From NCBI GenBank assembly GCA_028023455.1, contig JAQFVV010006199.1:3432646-3496645 (forward strand): a stretch of 64,000 bases of DNA, in the 5' to 3' direction. The position numbers and the translations under genes were made by a program. The stretch comes from Epiperipatus broadwayi (Eukaryota; Onychophora; Udeonychophora; Euonychophora; Peripatidae). Within the stretch, counting starts at the first letter, position 1. Each line of letters begins with the position of its first letter. Below are positions 52,205 to 64,000 of this stretch, in pieces. Under the pieces are notes generated by a model, which was given only the letters and a program-made list of their open reading frames with translations, searched no databases and was not told the origin of the DNA.

Positions 52205-53623
52205 TATTGGATAATTTCTAGTCTAATGAGTGACTAATAAAAATTAATAACATTACAGAGCATGTTTGAATAAAAATTTTTTTAGTGACTTCACTTTCAT
52301 GTAATAAATTTAGAATAACCACCATACTGAATTAATTAAATGAAGTAGTTATATCATTATAATGAAATATCCTATCCTTTTAACTTTTTTAATTCATCAA
52401 CATCACATTGAAATTTACTTTAAAAACTATTAAGATATTCAGATTAATTCATATTCTCAAATACACATTATGCATGTTGGTCCAAGCTAAATATAATTAT
52501 TGATAAAGATGCTCTAATGATAATTTATCCACATATATCTGGTCATCTCCTGTACAACTTACAATCCAATAATCTCTTCAGATGTTATACATTTGACTTG
52601 AATGCACTATTTTTATGTCCACTTTCATAAATTAGAAGTTTCTGATTGTTTTCATAATTCCATCACACTCATCATTATTTGAAAATCTTATAACAGTGTA
52701 TTATTAAAATATAAGGTGTACATCCTTTGTAGAATTTCATTTTGGGCATTAAACCTTTATTTATAATAAAAGTTACTCTGAGTTTGCAAATTAAAAAAAT
52801 CCATATTATTTATGACTGAAAAACATACTCACAACTTCCCATTTCACAATACCAACACCAACAATTGAGCTCTTAGTAGATTTTCATTTAAGCTGATCTT
52901 AAATTTTTTGCACTTATCATTTAAACATTCCAACTTGTTCTTCACATTTTTATTCATTTTTGTATCGATTTTAATTTGTTCACTATTCATTTCTTTTTCA
53001 TGTTTTCAATTTTTTTAATTATTTCATTCATTATATCTACTTTAATTTGTGCCTACTTTTAAATCCTATTGTCATACTTTTTGTAATGTTTTATATTAAC
53101 ATGAATCTGCTCTATAATTTTTTTTTACTTGCAAGATGCTTATCGAGAATTTTATCCATTTTGTCCTTCTTTTCTTTATATTTTGCTCCATATTTTATAT
53201 ATACATTTCTTCAATAATTCTCTTATAATGTATTCAAATCCCTTCATAACTGCTTTTTGTTTTTGCTTTGTTGAAAAAATAGTAATAACTGTATTAATCA
53301 AAACTTTATTTAATTGAATTTTTCAGTAATTAGCTTCATCAGGATATACATTCCATTTCAAAAGTAACCATGATCATCATTTCAAGATTTGAATACTTTA
53401 ATATCTCTATCCTTTGGTTAATGTAAGTAAGTTAAATTTGTTTTACTAAGTTTGTGCTCTTATTTTTTAATGTACTCATGATCAATAATTGTATCACTTG
53501 AATTATAGCCTTGCTTTCATTTTTGAGTTAATAGTTTTAATGCTTCTTTAATGGCAAATTGATATACTTGTGTCTATCATAATGACACAAATGATTTAAG
53601 ACTTTCCCTATTTAAATTAATTA
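52205..53623. other. Intergenic, no intact gene
   Basis: Apart from the possible coiled-coil relic on the minus strand, I see no coding region or repeat I can support. Confidence 0.5.
52830..53200 (-). pseudogene. Possible decayed coiled-coil (Gag-like) coding sequence
   Basis: On the minus strand, broken frames give KMDKILDKHLASK, VDIMNEIIKKIENMKK and NVKNKLECLNDKCKKF, with a charged, heptad-like composition. It resembles the coiled-coil start of the Gag-like frame at 45-46 kb in style but not clearly in sequence. Chance from AT-rich, Lys/Asn-biased DNA is a real alternative. Confidence 0.25.
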
Positions 53624-53815
53624 TAGTTTAATCATATCTCTCCAATGACAGATAGTTTAATTAAATTTTTATTTCTACAGCAGATAATTTAATCATGTCT
53701 CTATTTTAGCAGCAGATTTATTTAATTGTGCTCCTGTTTTAATGGAAAATATTTTAATTATATCATTGTTTTAATGGCATATAGTTTAATCAGATCTCTG
53801 TTCTATTGATAGATA
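53624..53815. repeat. Degenerate 31-33 bp tandem repeat
   Basis: About six units of the form AGTTTAATCATATCTCT followed by a T-rich part and GCAGAT. Units differ by many substitutions and a few indels. No coding function is seen. Confidence 0.6.
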
Positions 53816-56800
53816 TTTATCCCAATTTAAAAATCCAGATTTAGATGTAATAAAATTGATCAGGTAATTTAAAACTCATAAGGGATGGCATTTTATTTCA
53901 CTAACAATTAAATTATGGTGCAACTGTAAAGAAGATATATATGGATAAACTGACTATGTATCTACTCATTTAGTAGTTGAACAGCATTAGATTTAACAAT
54001 ATTTCATATAATCACTATCCCTGATCTAACTCTAATAAATGATCATAGTAATATAGATAAATTAAACTCATAGCTAAATAAAATATATTTTTTCATAATT
54101 TCAAATAGATTTTATGCCCTCTGAACTATTAAACAATAGCAATAAAGTCACTAGTTTACAGGACAAATAACATTAACAAAAGGGAGAAAGAGAAAATTAC
54201 CTCATGAATGGCTGATCATGAAGATGTAATATAGACTTTCATGATTTTATATTGATACTCTTTTGAATAAATGTTAAGGCCATTTCTTTTTTTAATAAAT
54301 AAAATCAAAATTTTCTAAATGACATGGATTCTTTGGTATAAATCCTTGCAGTTTAGTGTCATTAAATTCTGCTTTACAAATATTTACTTTTAAATACATA
54401 CATAATGATAATAATATTAATACTTCAGCCCAGATGCTACAATTAATATTGTATAAATAATGATGATTGTAAAGTTTCTGTAGTTAAAATTTGCATAATG
54501 CATTCAGTCAGTGAGAAATAACAGCTAATATTATAAATGTAATATAATATGAATGTAAGATTAAAATGTTTGGATCATAAAATTCAGAAAGGACTTTTGT
54601 AACATAGAGTACTCAGTAAAATGAGAGAAACCATACATAATTAATTTTCAAGTGCAAATTTTTTAAAAGGTAATTAATTAAGAAGAATAACAAATATTAT
54701 AAGTGTGATGAAAATAATATAACTGTAATTTCAATAAATGGAACTTATATAACAATGTTGTTTAAATTTTAACTAATAGAAGCTAGTAAATAATAATTAT
54801 AATCTGATATAAATTATTTTATTTTTTCACTGCCATAAATAAGTAGTATAAATCAAGTTACAAGTTATATACACAGGTATAAATTATTAGTTTAAAGAAA
54901 TATTAATTAGGCTAACATTAAAATTTCATACAGACAATTCCATTATTTAACTTTTGCTATTCATTTGCTCCCTCTTTATAAAAAACAAACAATAATTAAA
55001 AAATAATAATAATATTTTGCCTAGCACATTGCATGATGATAACAATGCAAACATAAATATAACTACATATTAAGTTAAAAAATTATTTTACAAAAATAAT
55101 ATAGAAGATTAATAAAATTCCCTTCTTGATTAAAAATATTTTTTTCAGATTTTGACATGCTTTATTAATTACCTGTTGTTTTTTTAAAAGTGTTTATTAA
55201 AATAAAAGATTTTAAATGTAGCAATTATTGAAACAATCCTTTTAAGAGAAAAAATAATTTACACCTTTTGTTCTGCAATGTTTAGGCTAAAGTATTATTA
55301 CTCTTTAAATATCTCACTGAAAATGTCTTTTGGTTGTATTACTTTTTATTTATATATTCTAATATAAACTTTGTTGCTTATATCATTTTTACTTCAATAA
55401 TGACTGACCCATAGTTAGTTTGATCATTTTATTTCAATCATGAAATTGATATCTTTTTATTAAATAAATCCAGCAGTAAATTAAATAAATTTTATTGTAT
55501 TCTTTCATTCATTGAAAAGGCTTTAATAAAGTTCATTATTCAATTGTGAAATGCTTTGTTGTTATGTAATTTTGGTATGGTTGCTTTTAATGAATATATA
55601 TAACAGTTTTTATAGTCATATTTTTTTGAGAATAAAAATAATAATGGCTATTTTTCCCATCAGAATAGAATTACTTTTTGTATTCTTTTCCAAATTAGAA
55701 TTTTGTTTCAAATATTATTGGAATTATTAATAAAATTTTACAACTTAAAAAATTTCAGAAATAATTTTTTTAAAAAAAAGTTATTTTAAAGTTAATATCA
55801 AGTTGCTGACATCTTTCCTCTATCAAAAAGCAAAACTAGACATTCTTAATGATTCTTGGTATTAACCAATCAAACACCAGATTTTTCTACTAATTAAGTA
55901 TGCAAGATTTGAAATTGATCATTTATTGTATATCTTAAAACAAAAAAAAAAAAAAGAAATTGATTTAAATCAATAATGAAATATTTTGTTTAAATAATTG
56001 ATTCTTAAAAGTTTATTTAATTAAGGAAAGATATAAATTAATATTATTTTTTATCTGTAATAATAAAAAAATAATTAGAATTTACCAAATATAATAGATT
56101 CATCATTGTATGTGAATATGCAATTAACTCTCTAACTTCCACCCACACATAAAGAAAAGGGCATTTATACTGTTAAGTAGTTAACGATAAAGAAATGTGG
56201 CTATAAATAAATGAAAAATTAAAAGAAATAATTGTTAATTTATGATCAATTAACAATTATTTGATTAATATAAAGTGCTAGTATGACAAATTTCATAGAT
56301 ATGCTTAACTGTTATCTCTTCTTGGATCTATTCTTTTTTTTTTGAAGAAATAGATCATCAATTGATCAAAAAGCATTCAGATACAAATATTATATATATT
56401 TAACGTATATTGATTTATATATGCATTTATTTATTTTAGTTATATATAATCACTTTTGTATTTTAGTTGAAATCTTTTTTTTTAATAAAAAAAACCAAAA
56501 CATCCAATGTATTTAATCTTGATTTCTCTTAACTTGTTTCCCTAGGCTAATTTGTATTATTTAAAGGCACTTTTATTTAATCTGACTGTCTTTATGTTGT
56601 TAAAAAAAATCATATCTGTTAACACAAATATTTTTGATGTTTATATTAAACAATGATCTCAATTGCTAACAGCTATTTTTAAAGTTTTAATAAAACAGAT
56701 TGTTTCAGAATAGTTATTCTTCTAGCTACTAATTCCATCATGAGATTGAAATAGTATTTGTTCACATATCAAACTAAAAAAATATTTTATTAAGATTTAA

Positions 56801-57617
56801 ATTCTGGTTTAATTTTATTTTTTATAGCTTCAAAGAAAAATTTTTTTTATTGTTATTGCTTATAGTTTTAACATATATATTAACTTTAAATAAATTTTTA
56901 TATAAAGTGAAGTTTTGAACAATTAAATTTGCATCTATCATATTTGTTTTAAAAAATAGTGTCTATTCATTATATATAATGTTCATATAATATGAGACTA
57001 TACACATTTTCATACAAGTCTTCTAATTATAAATATTATATCATTAACACCAGAGCATTTAAAATTCTCTGATTATCAAATAAAATACGTATTGTGTTAA
57101 AGACAAAGACCAGTAAATTTATGTGATGTAAATTATCATTTAATTTTATTTTATACATGTTGAACAGAATAATTATATATATATATATATATATATAAGT
57201 CAACACTTAGATAATCCCAATGTCAATAATAATCAACAATTTCCTAACTATTGACAAGACAACCTTTTTTTAACAATAAGGGTGGAATTCCACCCTTATT
57301 AATGGTCTCATATATTTATATAGACACTAAAGATTGCAAGTTGACCACAGAGATTAAAATTACTGATACAAAGAAGTTTAAACAAACTTCTTTAAATAGG
57401 TAAATAAAACCTATTCTGAATGTAGATTAATAAATAGTCAATTATAAATTTATAAATTGCAATTATAATTTTCAAATTGCACTCAAAGTATTATTTAAAT
57501 AGTAAGTGAAATTATGCTCAAGGCTAAATGGATTTATAAGTAATCATATATATATATATATATATGAAAAACAAAAACAAGTTTTATATACGTAAACTTG
57601 CTATCACTTGTATTTAT
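53816..57617. other. Intergenic, no gene seen
   Basis: AT-rich sequence with short TA tracts near 57.18 and 57.55 kb and a short palindrome around 57.28 kb (GGGTGGAATTCCACCC). No gene is seen. Confidence 0.55.
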
Positions 57618-58322
57618 GATCAATAGATGGAGCTTTACCAAGACCTCCAAACAAGCATATCTCTCCCCCCCCCCCCCACAACCTCTAAAAACAACCATAC
57701 TAAAATAAATAAATTTTCAATATATAAATCTATAACACCTCTTAAAAAAAATCCAAAAACCCAATTAAAAATTAAATAATTAAAAAACAAAAAGTTTTAA
57801 CAAACTCATCGTATGACAAGCTTTACCAAGACCTCCAAATAAGCGTTTTTTTACTTGTTGTTTAAAAAAAATTACATTTTTTTGGGGTTTTGATCCATTC
57901 TTCTTTAAAAAATAAATACACGCGCTATAACATTTACAAAATTAAATTTTTTTTTTTTTAAATGTTTCTTTTTTAATTTTTTTTTCCATGAATGATATGG
58001 AATTAGAGAAGCTTTGAATATGTGGAAAAACTAAACTTATCTCAGACCCATGTGCTCTCTGTCATAAAGATGAGGTTGAAGACATTTTTTACTTTTAAAA
58101 AATTTTTCTTTCAAAATGATAAAAATTTGTTGTATAAATGCTTGGAGTTAATGCTTAGGTCTAGTTTCTAACTCATATCCTTCACTGATGATAGCAAATC
58201 AGCTTGAATTCAGCTGATCTGAGAGTGGAGCCAATGAAAGAGACAGTGATTTCTGACTCTGACGTTTATGTAAACAAAAATATGCTTGTTTGGAGGTCTT
58301 GGTAAAGCTCCATCTATTGATC
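57618..58322. mobile_element. 705 bp element with 43 bp terminal inverted repeats
   Basis: GATCAATAGATGGAGCTTTA…CAAGCATAT at 57618-57660 is repeated exactly inverted at 58280-58322. A third, direct copy of the inner part lies at about 57819-57845. A run of 13 C (57665-57677) follows the left end. The ends are flanked by AT on both sides. This fits a non-autonomous DNA transposon or foldback element. Inside is a short RT-like relic. Confidence 0.65.
58018..58097 (+). pseudogene. RT-derived Cys motif inside the inverted-repeat element
   Basis: One frame gives CGKTKLISDPCALCHKDEVE followed by DIFYF. The CxLCxxxxEvEDixhF pattern is like the Cys/His-rich C-terminus of some non-LTR retrotransposon proteins. 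It is short, without a start or continuation, so it is at best a captured fragment. Confidence 0.4.
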
Positions 58323-60510
58323 ATATATATATATTATAACAGTACAAAGAGAAATCAATGAATCTACCCTACAGGGTGCCACTAAGCATTTGAACCTAGA
58401 AAATTTATAAAGTAGGCAGATATGTAAGTTCAAAAAAAATTTTTTTTTAATATATTTTGAATTTGACTGTTAGCCCATTGTCACTAGCTCAGCAAAGTAG
58501 AGATTTATATTTTATACATTTCTATCTAAGAATATTTTTTTTAAAAAGAATAAAATAAGCCACTGCCAGTAATTAACACACAAACATTTATTTACGCACA
58601 TATATATAAAATTTAACATTATTATTTTAGTATGTTTACTTTAGCATTTAACATTATTTTTAACTTTTATTTTAGATTTTAATTTACATTTTAATTTTTA
58701 TAAGTTTGCACAGATGGATTAATAAAATGTGTTTTTAATGTTGAGTATAGATCGGTTGGTTACATAGATTACATGGTTAAAAACATTTCAAAATAAACAT
58801 AAACGATCAAAATATAAAATCATTGGTGGAATTGCAGAGGGAAATTTATAAGAAACCCAATAGCATTCATCATAAGATGCCACATTGACACCAATAACTT
58901 AAAAAGACATCCAAATAAATACATTTTAGATACTCACCATAAGGTATCATTATTTACCGAATGTTTATATATTTTGATCAACCATGAAAACCAAAAACAT
59001 AATTAACCGATAACGAATCCATGCAAGCGTCTATACCCAATTTAAATTTAATGCATTTTTATTTAAAGTGTCGAGTATGAATAGACTACATAGATTGCAT
59101 TTGAAAAGAAAATATTTTATCCCTTATTTAACCCTAGGCCAAAAGCTTGCAGTTAAACCAACATCAATCCATCTGATATATTGCTGCATTCAATGTAATA
59201 CGAATACGACAACACGAAATACCATACTGTCAGGAATGTACATCTGAGCAGCAGGGTTAAAAAAAGAAATTGTCTCTCGTCCAGATAGGAATACTACATC
59301 TATCTGATGAAAAGAGTAATAAAAAAAACTCCATAGGAAAGGACTGCGGTCATTTTTTCCGACTTACGATCACACTCCATAGGCAAAAGAGTTATGCAGC
59401 ATATAATTTGATTCTGCATGTAGCAAACCTCATACTACATCTACTAATTGCACCAATATATCCAATCCATTGACCCAATTCAACTATGAAATGAATAACC
59501 TAAGATTACCCTCCCCTAATAAAACTTTACAAATCTATATAGCCATTCATGCCTGACTTAAGTTTAACATTTACATAATATTAAATTAATGACAAACAAA
59601 AATCATAATAAAAACTTAAAAGAACAAAATAAATAAATAAATGGAAATGATTTTAAAAAAGAAATACATCAAATAAAAAGAATTTATAAAGAATTTAGTT
59701 TGGTCAGATAGGATTCTATTTCTATAAATTAAAGACTGGAAAAGTTTATATTTTAGAGTTCTTAGTGTTTTCAAATTAATATTCATTTAAGTTCATAACA
59801 TGCTTATGGTTTTAAAAATGTTCATCCTTTACAGTTGCTTGCTGCTTGAAATCCAGCATTAAATCCCCCGATGATCCTGTGGTCCTCAATATAAGAAAAG
59901 CGATGTTTCATTTTCTTTTTTTTTATAACAACTGAAGGAATTGAAAGTGCATCTTTCAATCCCTTCACCTCCAACTCTCCAACTTAACACATCTCCATTT
60001 TCTCTTAAATTTTCTTTACTCACTAAAAATTTATTTGCAAACTTTTTTTAATATGTAACTCTTGGATCCAATGGACATTATGTCATCAATGATGATGATC
60101 CTTCTGTTGAGGTCTGATTTCCCGATGGATTTCTTTCATTGGCTATTAGTTTCTATTGTTTTCCTATCTGATCGATGCTTATACATTTAAATGCCCAAGG
60201 GCTAGTTCACTTGGACTAATTAAAATAATCATTTCCATTTTTTCAATAACATTAATTAATTTGTTTTGTACAAACTTAGATATATTTTTATCTTTAAATC
60301 TTTACTGACAATTTAGTTTTAAAATACTTTTTTTTTTTATTATTATAAAGTTTCTTTTTTTTAATTTCTCATCTGTGCAATTTTATATATATATGAGTTT
60401 AGTATAGAATTTTAATTTTCAATTTTTAATTCTTAAAAAAGAAGTTTTATTTGCGAACTTTTATTTTTTTCATGTTTAATAATAAAAAAAAATGTAACAT
60501 CATATGTGCC
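58323..60510. other. Intergenic, no gene seen
   Basis: Slightly less AT-biased in places. Blocks near 58.74 kb (TTGAGTATAGATCGG…ACATAGATTACATGG) and 59.07 kb (GTCGAGTATGAATAGACTAC) look like two diverged copies of a repeat about 330 bp apart. No ORF is supported. Confidence 0.5.
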
Positions 60511-61924
60511 TGTTACAATATATATATATATATATTATAACATTTATTTATATACGTTGCAAATATATTGGCATTTGGTAAAAGCTAAAAAATAAAAGTA
60601 AATTTAGATTTTTTTTTGACTAATTTTTTTTTTTAAAAAAATAACGTACAATGAAAGTTAAATTATTCTTTCGTATTTTTTTAATGTAATTAGAAATAAA
60701 AGTAGAATTGGAGAGAACAAAAGAATTCCAAAAGTAAAAAAAAAGATAAGAGAAAGTACAAATATTTTGGCTAATTAAAGATGGCTGAAAAACTTGATAA
60801 GAAAAGAGAACTTTATACCGTAAATTTTATAAAGAATCTACAAGATTATGAACCAAAAAAATGCCATGATAATAGCATGCGCAGAAGTCGGAAAACTGGG
60901 CCTCTAGTATAAAAGGCAGAGGTCAGTTTGAAGAATGTCTTGTTCATTTGTTTCTCTAGTTGGTCTTGGATAACAATAATATATCCAAGATCACTCTACA
61001 CTGAAGTAATTTGGCATGTCAGAGTGAACTGGAGCTTCTGCAGACATCATGCCTGAAGATGTACACCAGAAAAGCTTTTGTGACCAACTAGGAGAATGGA
61101 CCGCAAGATCAACTAATAATCAAAGGCCGTGAGCTCATTTTAACCCCGAAAAACTATGCATAGTTATCTACAACCATCGTGAATTCACTAAAACTTACCG
61201 GTAAGTTATGCTTCATTATCCTGATTGTGACAAATTTAACCATTTTACAAACTACTCGTAAAAATAAGCTTATAACAGGACCCAGATATAGACTTTCATT
61301 TAATTAATCAAGAGACTCTTGTGTATCAAAGAACTTTTAATTACTTATGTTAATTGCTTTATTTTATTAATATTTCACGTCTGAATTAAGTGTGTTCTCT
61401 CCAATTTATTTGATAAATAATTTACTTCAAACATTTTTTTTTATCTATTAGAATAAAAATATTTTTAATATCAATTTTCATTTATGCGTTATTAATAATA
61501 GTTATTATTTTTTTATTATTAAATTAATAAGATTTAAAATGTAATTTACCTTTGCCAATATGTTTCAATAAGCCCAGGAATAATAATCTTAAAAAAAATA
61601 ATTCTCGTTACGGTATGATGTAATACCGATTAGTTTAAAAGTATTTTTCTTTTTTTTTTCGTGAGACGTTATTTGACTATTTCAGCAGACTTTAGAATAA
61701 AAGGTCCTGGCACCTATATTAAATAAATTAAAAGCTGATGTTGTCAATAGCATAATTCTCAACAATTAATAGGCCAAGTTTGATCAGGAAATATAGTTAT
61801 GTTTTTAAAAATAGAAATACAACTTTCTTCTTTTCGACATAACTTGATCAACTCGCACCAGTTTATATTAGCGTGTAGAGGCCTAACAAAACGGAAAACA
61901 TTATAATATATATATATTGTAACA
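60511..61924. mobile_element. 1.4 kb element with TGTTACA…TGTAACA ends, possible solo LTR
   Basis: The left end TGTTACAA-(TA)n-TTATAACA and right end TTATAA-(TA)n-TTGTAACA are inverted copies. Inside are a TATA box, an exon-like GC-richer stretch and a strong splice donor. TG…CA ends plus a promoter fit a solo LTR; the 30 bp inverted ends could instead mean a DNA transposon. No matching target duplication is visible (GTGCC before, ATGCT after), which weakens both calls. Confidence 0.4.
60908..60916 (+). promoter_or_regulatory. TATA box
   Basis: TATAAAAGG, followed by CAGAGGTCAGTTTG. The same TATAAAAG plus GGTCA arrangement occurs at 18.05 kb. A strong 5' splice site, CCG|GTAAGT, lies about 290 bases downstream at 61201, so the stretch between could be a first non-coding exon. 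Confidence 0.4.
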
Positions 61925-63292
61925 ATGCTGGGATTAAACCCTGTTCATAAGAAAGGGATTTTATATTCAAGCATATTTATTGATATTAGTAATAACTATA
62001 TGTTATATATATTTGATTTTTTTTATGTTTCTTCTTAAAATAATTAAATAAAGATTTAAAATGGGCATAAAGGGGAGGGTTGTGCTCATTTATATTAATG
62101 AAATATGCGTATATGTTGTTGTATAGGCAGGTGAATGAGAAGAATCATTTAGAAAGCATGTATATTGTATATGTTATTTTAATATATAAATGCTATATTT
62201 AAATTTTGATGAAAATAAAAATTTAAGAAAATGAAGGAATGTATTAATGAAATAAAAATAAAAGAAAAATTAAACAGAGTTTTATCTGTGAATGATTTTA
62301 ACAAAGCCATTGTTCTAAGTTATTTCCAAAAAGTGTTTGACAAAATTTTTGCTTAGACAAAAAGGAAAAGGTGCTAAAAGGTTTTTTTTTTGTTTTCTTT
62401 TGAAGAGAAACCAGAGCTCAGATATCATATGCTAGGATACAGAAAATAGTGAAGATCTATAAGATTAAATCTTTCTAGAAAAGTAAAAGGAATGACATAA
62501 ATAGAAAAATATCAAGAGACATTTTAATTTTGGACTTTAAGTTTTAAAGTGACAAATTGCTATACTATTATATTTTCGTATTATAGATTTCTTGCCTTGG
62601 AAATTTTGAAGATTTGTTTAATCTAAGAAAATATATTCACCAGCTAGAGATGAATAAGCTGGGGTAAAGCTTTAAACATGCTTTATACTCTCCTGGTCCC
62701 ACAAAAAAGTCAAAGCTTTTACAGGAGCGAACTATTGCTAGAACCTGAAAAGGAGCTATGACCGTCTATCTGCAATTTTCCCTGCTGATATCCTAAGCAG
62801 TAATCAAACCAGTGGAGATTCAAAAAACCAATTATGATAAGATATTCATGCGGAACCATTTCCAGTGCCATAGTGTGCTAAAAGAATTTCATTCTCATCA
62901 TGAATCTTCAAAGCTTCCTTCCCCGGAAACTTATGTTTATTTTCCAAAATACGTTAAATGTGTATTTTTCTTTTGATGTTTAATGACTTTACATAACTAT
63001 ATTTCAATCAGCTTTCCCACCTTCAGAAAATTTATGTCATATTTGAAGTGATTAGACATTATTTTATTATTATTTTGTAGCTTGTCTGTAGGGTCATATG
63101 TATATATGCAGGTGTTTTATTAAATTTCTAAGCACATTAAAATATTCTCTTTCCATTATTTCATGTATGCTTTGTGAATATTTGAGCACATTTAGACATT
63201 TTTTAAAATTTTGTTCATGTATTATGTATTCAAAGATATATGCATGTGATAGTCATTCCATTAGTTGGTTAATCTGATTATTGCTGACTTAC

Positions 63293-63294
<2 letters not shown>
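61925..63294. other. Intergenic, no gene seen
   Basis: No supported ORF, RNA or repeat. Confidence 0.5.

Positions 63295-63388
<94 letters not shown>
63295..63388. repeat. (TA)n microsatellite
   Basis: About 47 TA units, bounded on both sides by ACCCATATA-like sequence. Confidence 0.93.
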
Positions 63389-63390
<2 letters not shown>

Positions 63391-63833
63391 CCCATATACC
63401 CACAGTCTCAGTACTACCTGTCCTGAATGAGATAGCCAGTGACTGGAAATTCCTGAATTATCACTAATTGCTTTTCTCATCCCTTCCAGTGTAATTCCTA
63501 TCAATGCATAGGTTTGGCACTTGGAATCAGAATAGACTGACATCCAGAAATATGCTGGGCAGGAAATAAAAATATTTAGGTCAGAATTCTTAATAATAAT
63601 AAAACCATTATATTTTTTAATATATTAAAAGGATGATTCATAATCTAGTATTAGTTTAAAATAGTTCAGTAATAATGATAAAAGACGTAATCATTACAAT
63701 ATACATATAAACACAATGAGACTAAATGATCAATAATCATTAAATTATAAAATTATTTTTAGTGCTAGAAGATCTAAAAGTTTTTATTAGGCAATTCTAA
63801 TTTTAATTCTAATATATAAAGAAATCTTTGTAA
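63389..63833. other. Intergenic, no gene seen
   Basis: AT-rich with no supported feature. Confidence 0.5.
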
Positions 63834-64000
63834 AAACAGGCAAAACTCACTATATATATTTTGCCACACACAGCAAACTAGAGTAATCAACGAATGCCAG
63901 AAGGCTTGTGCATAAAATCCCCATCTAGTGCCTACTCATCCAATATCCCCAGACTAGTTTCTGGCTTATGGCCTTCATCAGTTGCATACATTGATTACTC
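63834..64000 (+). repeat. Family B repeat copy, cut by the window end
   Basis: AACAGGCAAAACTC, GAATGCCAGAAGGCTTGTGC and CCAATATCCCCAGACTAG match the 450 bp family in forward orientation. After TTCATCAGT it changes to TTGCATACATTGATTACTC, which suggests a junction to another copy beyond the window. Confidence 0.85.

Noticed and set aside
61045-61090. Hammerhead core at CCTGAAGATGTACACCAGAAAAGC
   Set aside because: CTGAAGA is present, but no proper stem II lies between it and GAAA.

Overview
The window is AT-rich eukaryotic DNA, almost certainly from an animal. It carries long (TA)n microsatellites, Penelope-like, RTE-type and Ty3/Gypsy-type retroelements, tRNA-derived SINE-like sequence and many short inverted repeats. 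There is no operon structure, no rRNA, no CRISPR, and I find no host protein-coding gene that I can defend. The element mix suggests an invertebrate with an AT-rich genome (mollusc, cnidarian, flatworm or spider are all possible), but I cannot name a species.

Layout. 1-5 kb: two families of 350-450 bp tandem repeats arranged in mirror image (0.5-1.3 kb and 2.2-4.9 kb). 7.8-14.9 kb: a 7.1 kb palindrome made of two head-to-head copies of one Penelope-like element (PLE). The right copy keeps a 2.7 kb open frame with reverse transcriptase, a Cys cluster and a GIY-YIG endonuclease. The left copy has three one-base frameshifts. The outer end of each copy has a hammerhead-ribozyme-like core. 15-25.9 kb: no gene, one CCAAT/TATA promoter-like site. 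25.9-27.1 kb: a 335 bp repeat in mirror array. 27.2-28.3 kb: relic of a Gypsy-type integrase. 29.9-32.5 kb: a third palindromic repeat copy, a 220 bp near-perfect hairpin and an RTE fragment. 35.9-39.1 kb: a decayed RTE-type non-LTR retrotransposon, interrupted by a 0.52 kb insertion with 13 bp target duplications, long inverted arms and a tRNA-like core. 40.9-42.8 kb: a second PLE family, broken by a 5' inversion. 42.8-49.9 kb: a young, non-autonomous LTR retrotransposon on the minus strand, with almost identical 2 kb LTRs, a convincing primer-binding site and a coiled-coil, Gag-like coding region but no pol. 50-64 kb: gene-poor DNA with hairpins, a 31-33 bp degenerate tandem repeat, an inverted-repeat element with an RT-derived Cys motif (57.6-58.3 kb), a 1.4 kb element with TGTTACA/TGTAACA ends and a TATA box (60.5-61.9 kb), and another copy of the 450 bp family at the edge.

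The common theme is retroelement-derived DNA in mirrored arrangement. An intact PLE frame with hammerhead-like ends sits in the same window as short tandem repeats that carry CUGANGA-type motifs. This fits the published idea that PLE machinery mobilises small ribozyme-bearing repeats (animal retrozymes), but here that link is an inference and several of the motifs are imperfect.
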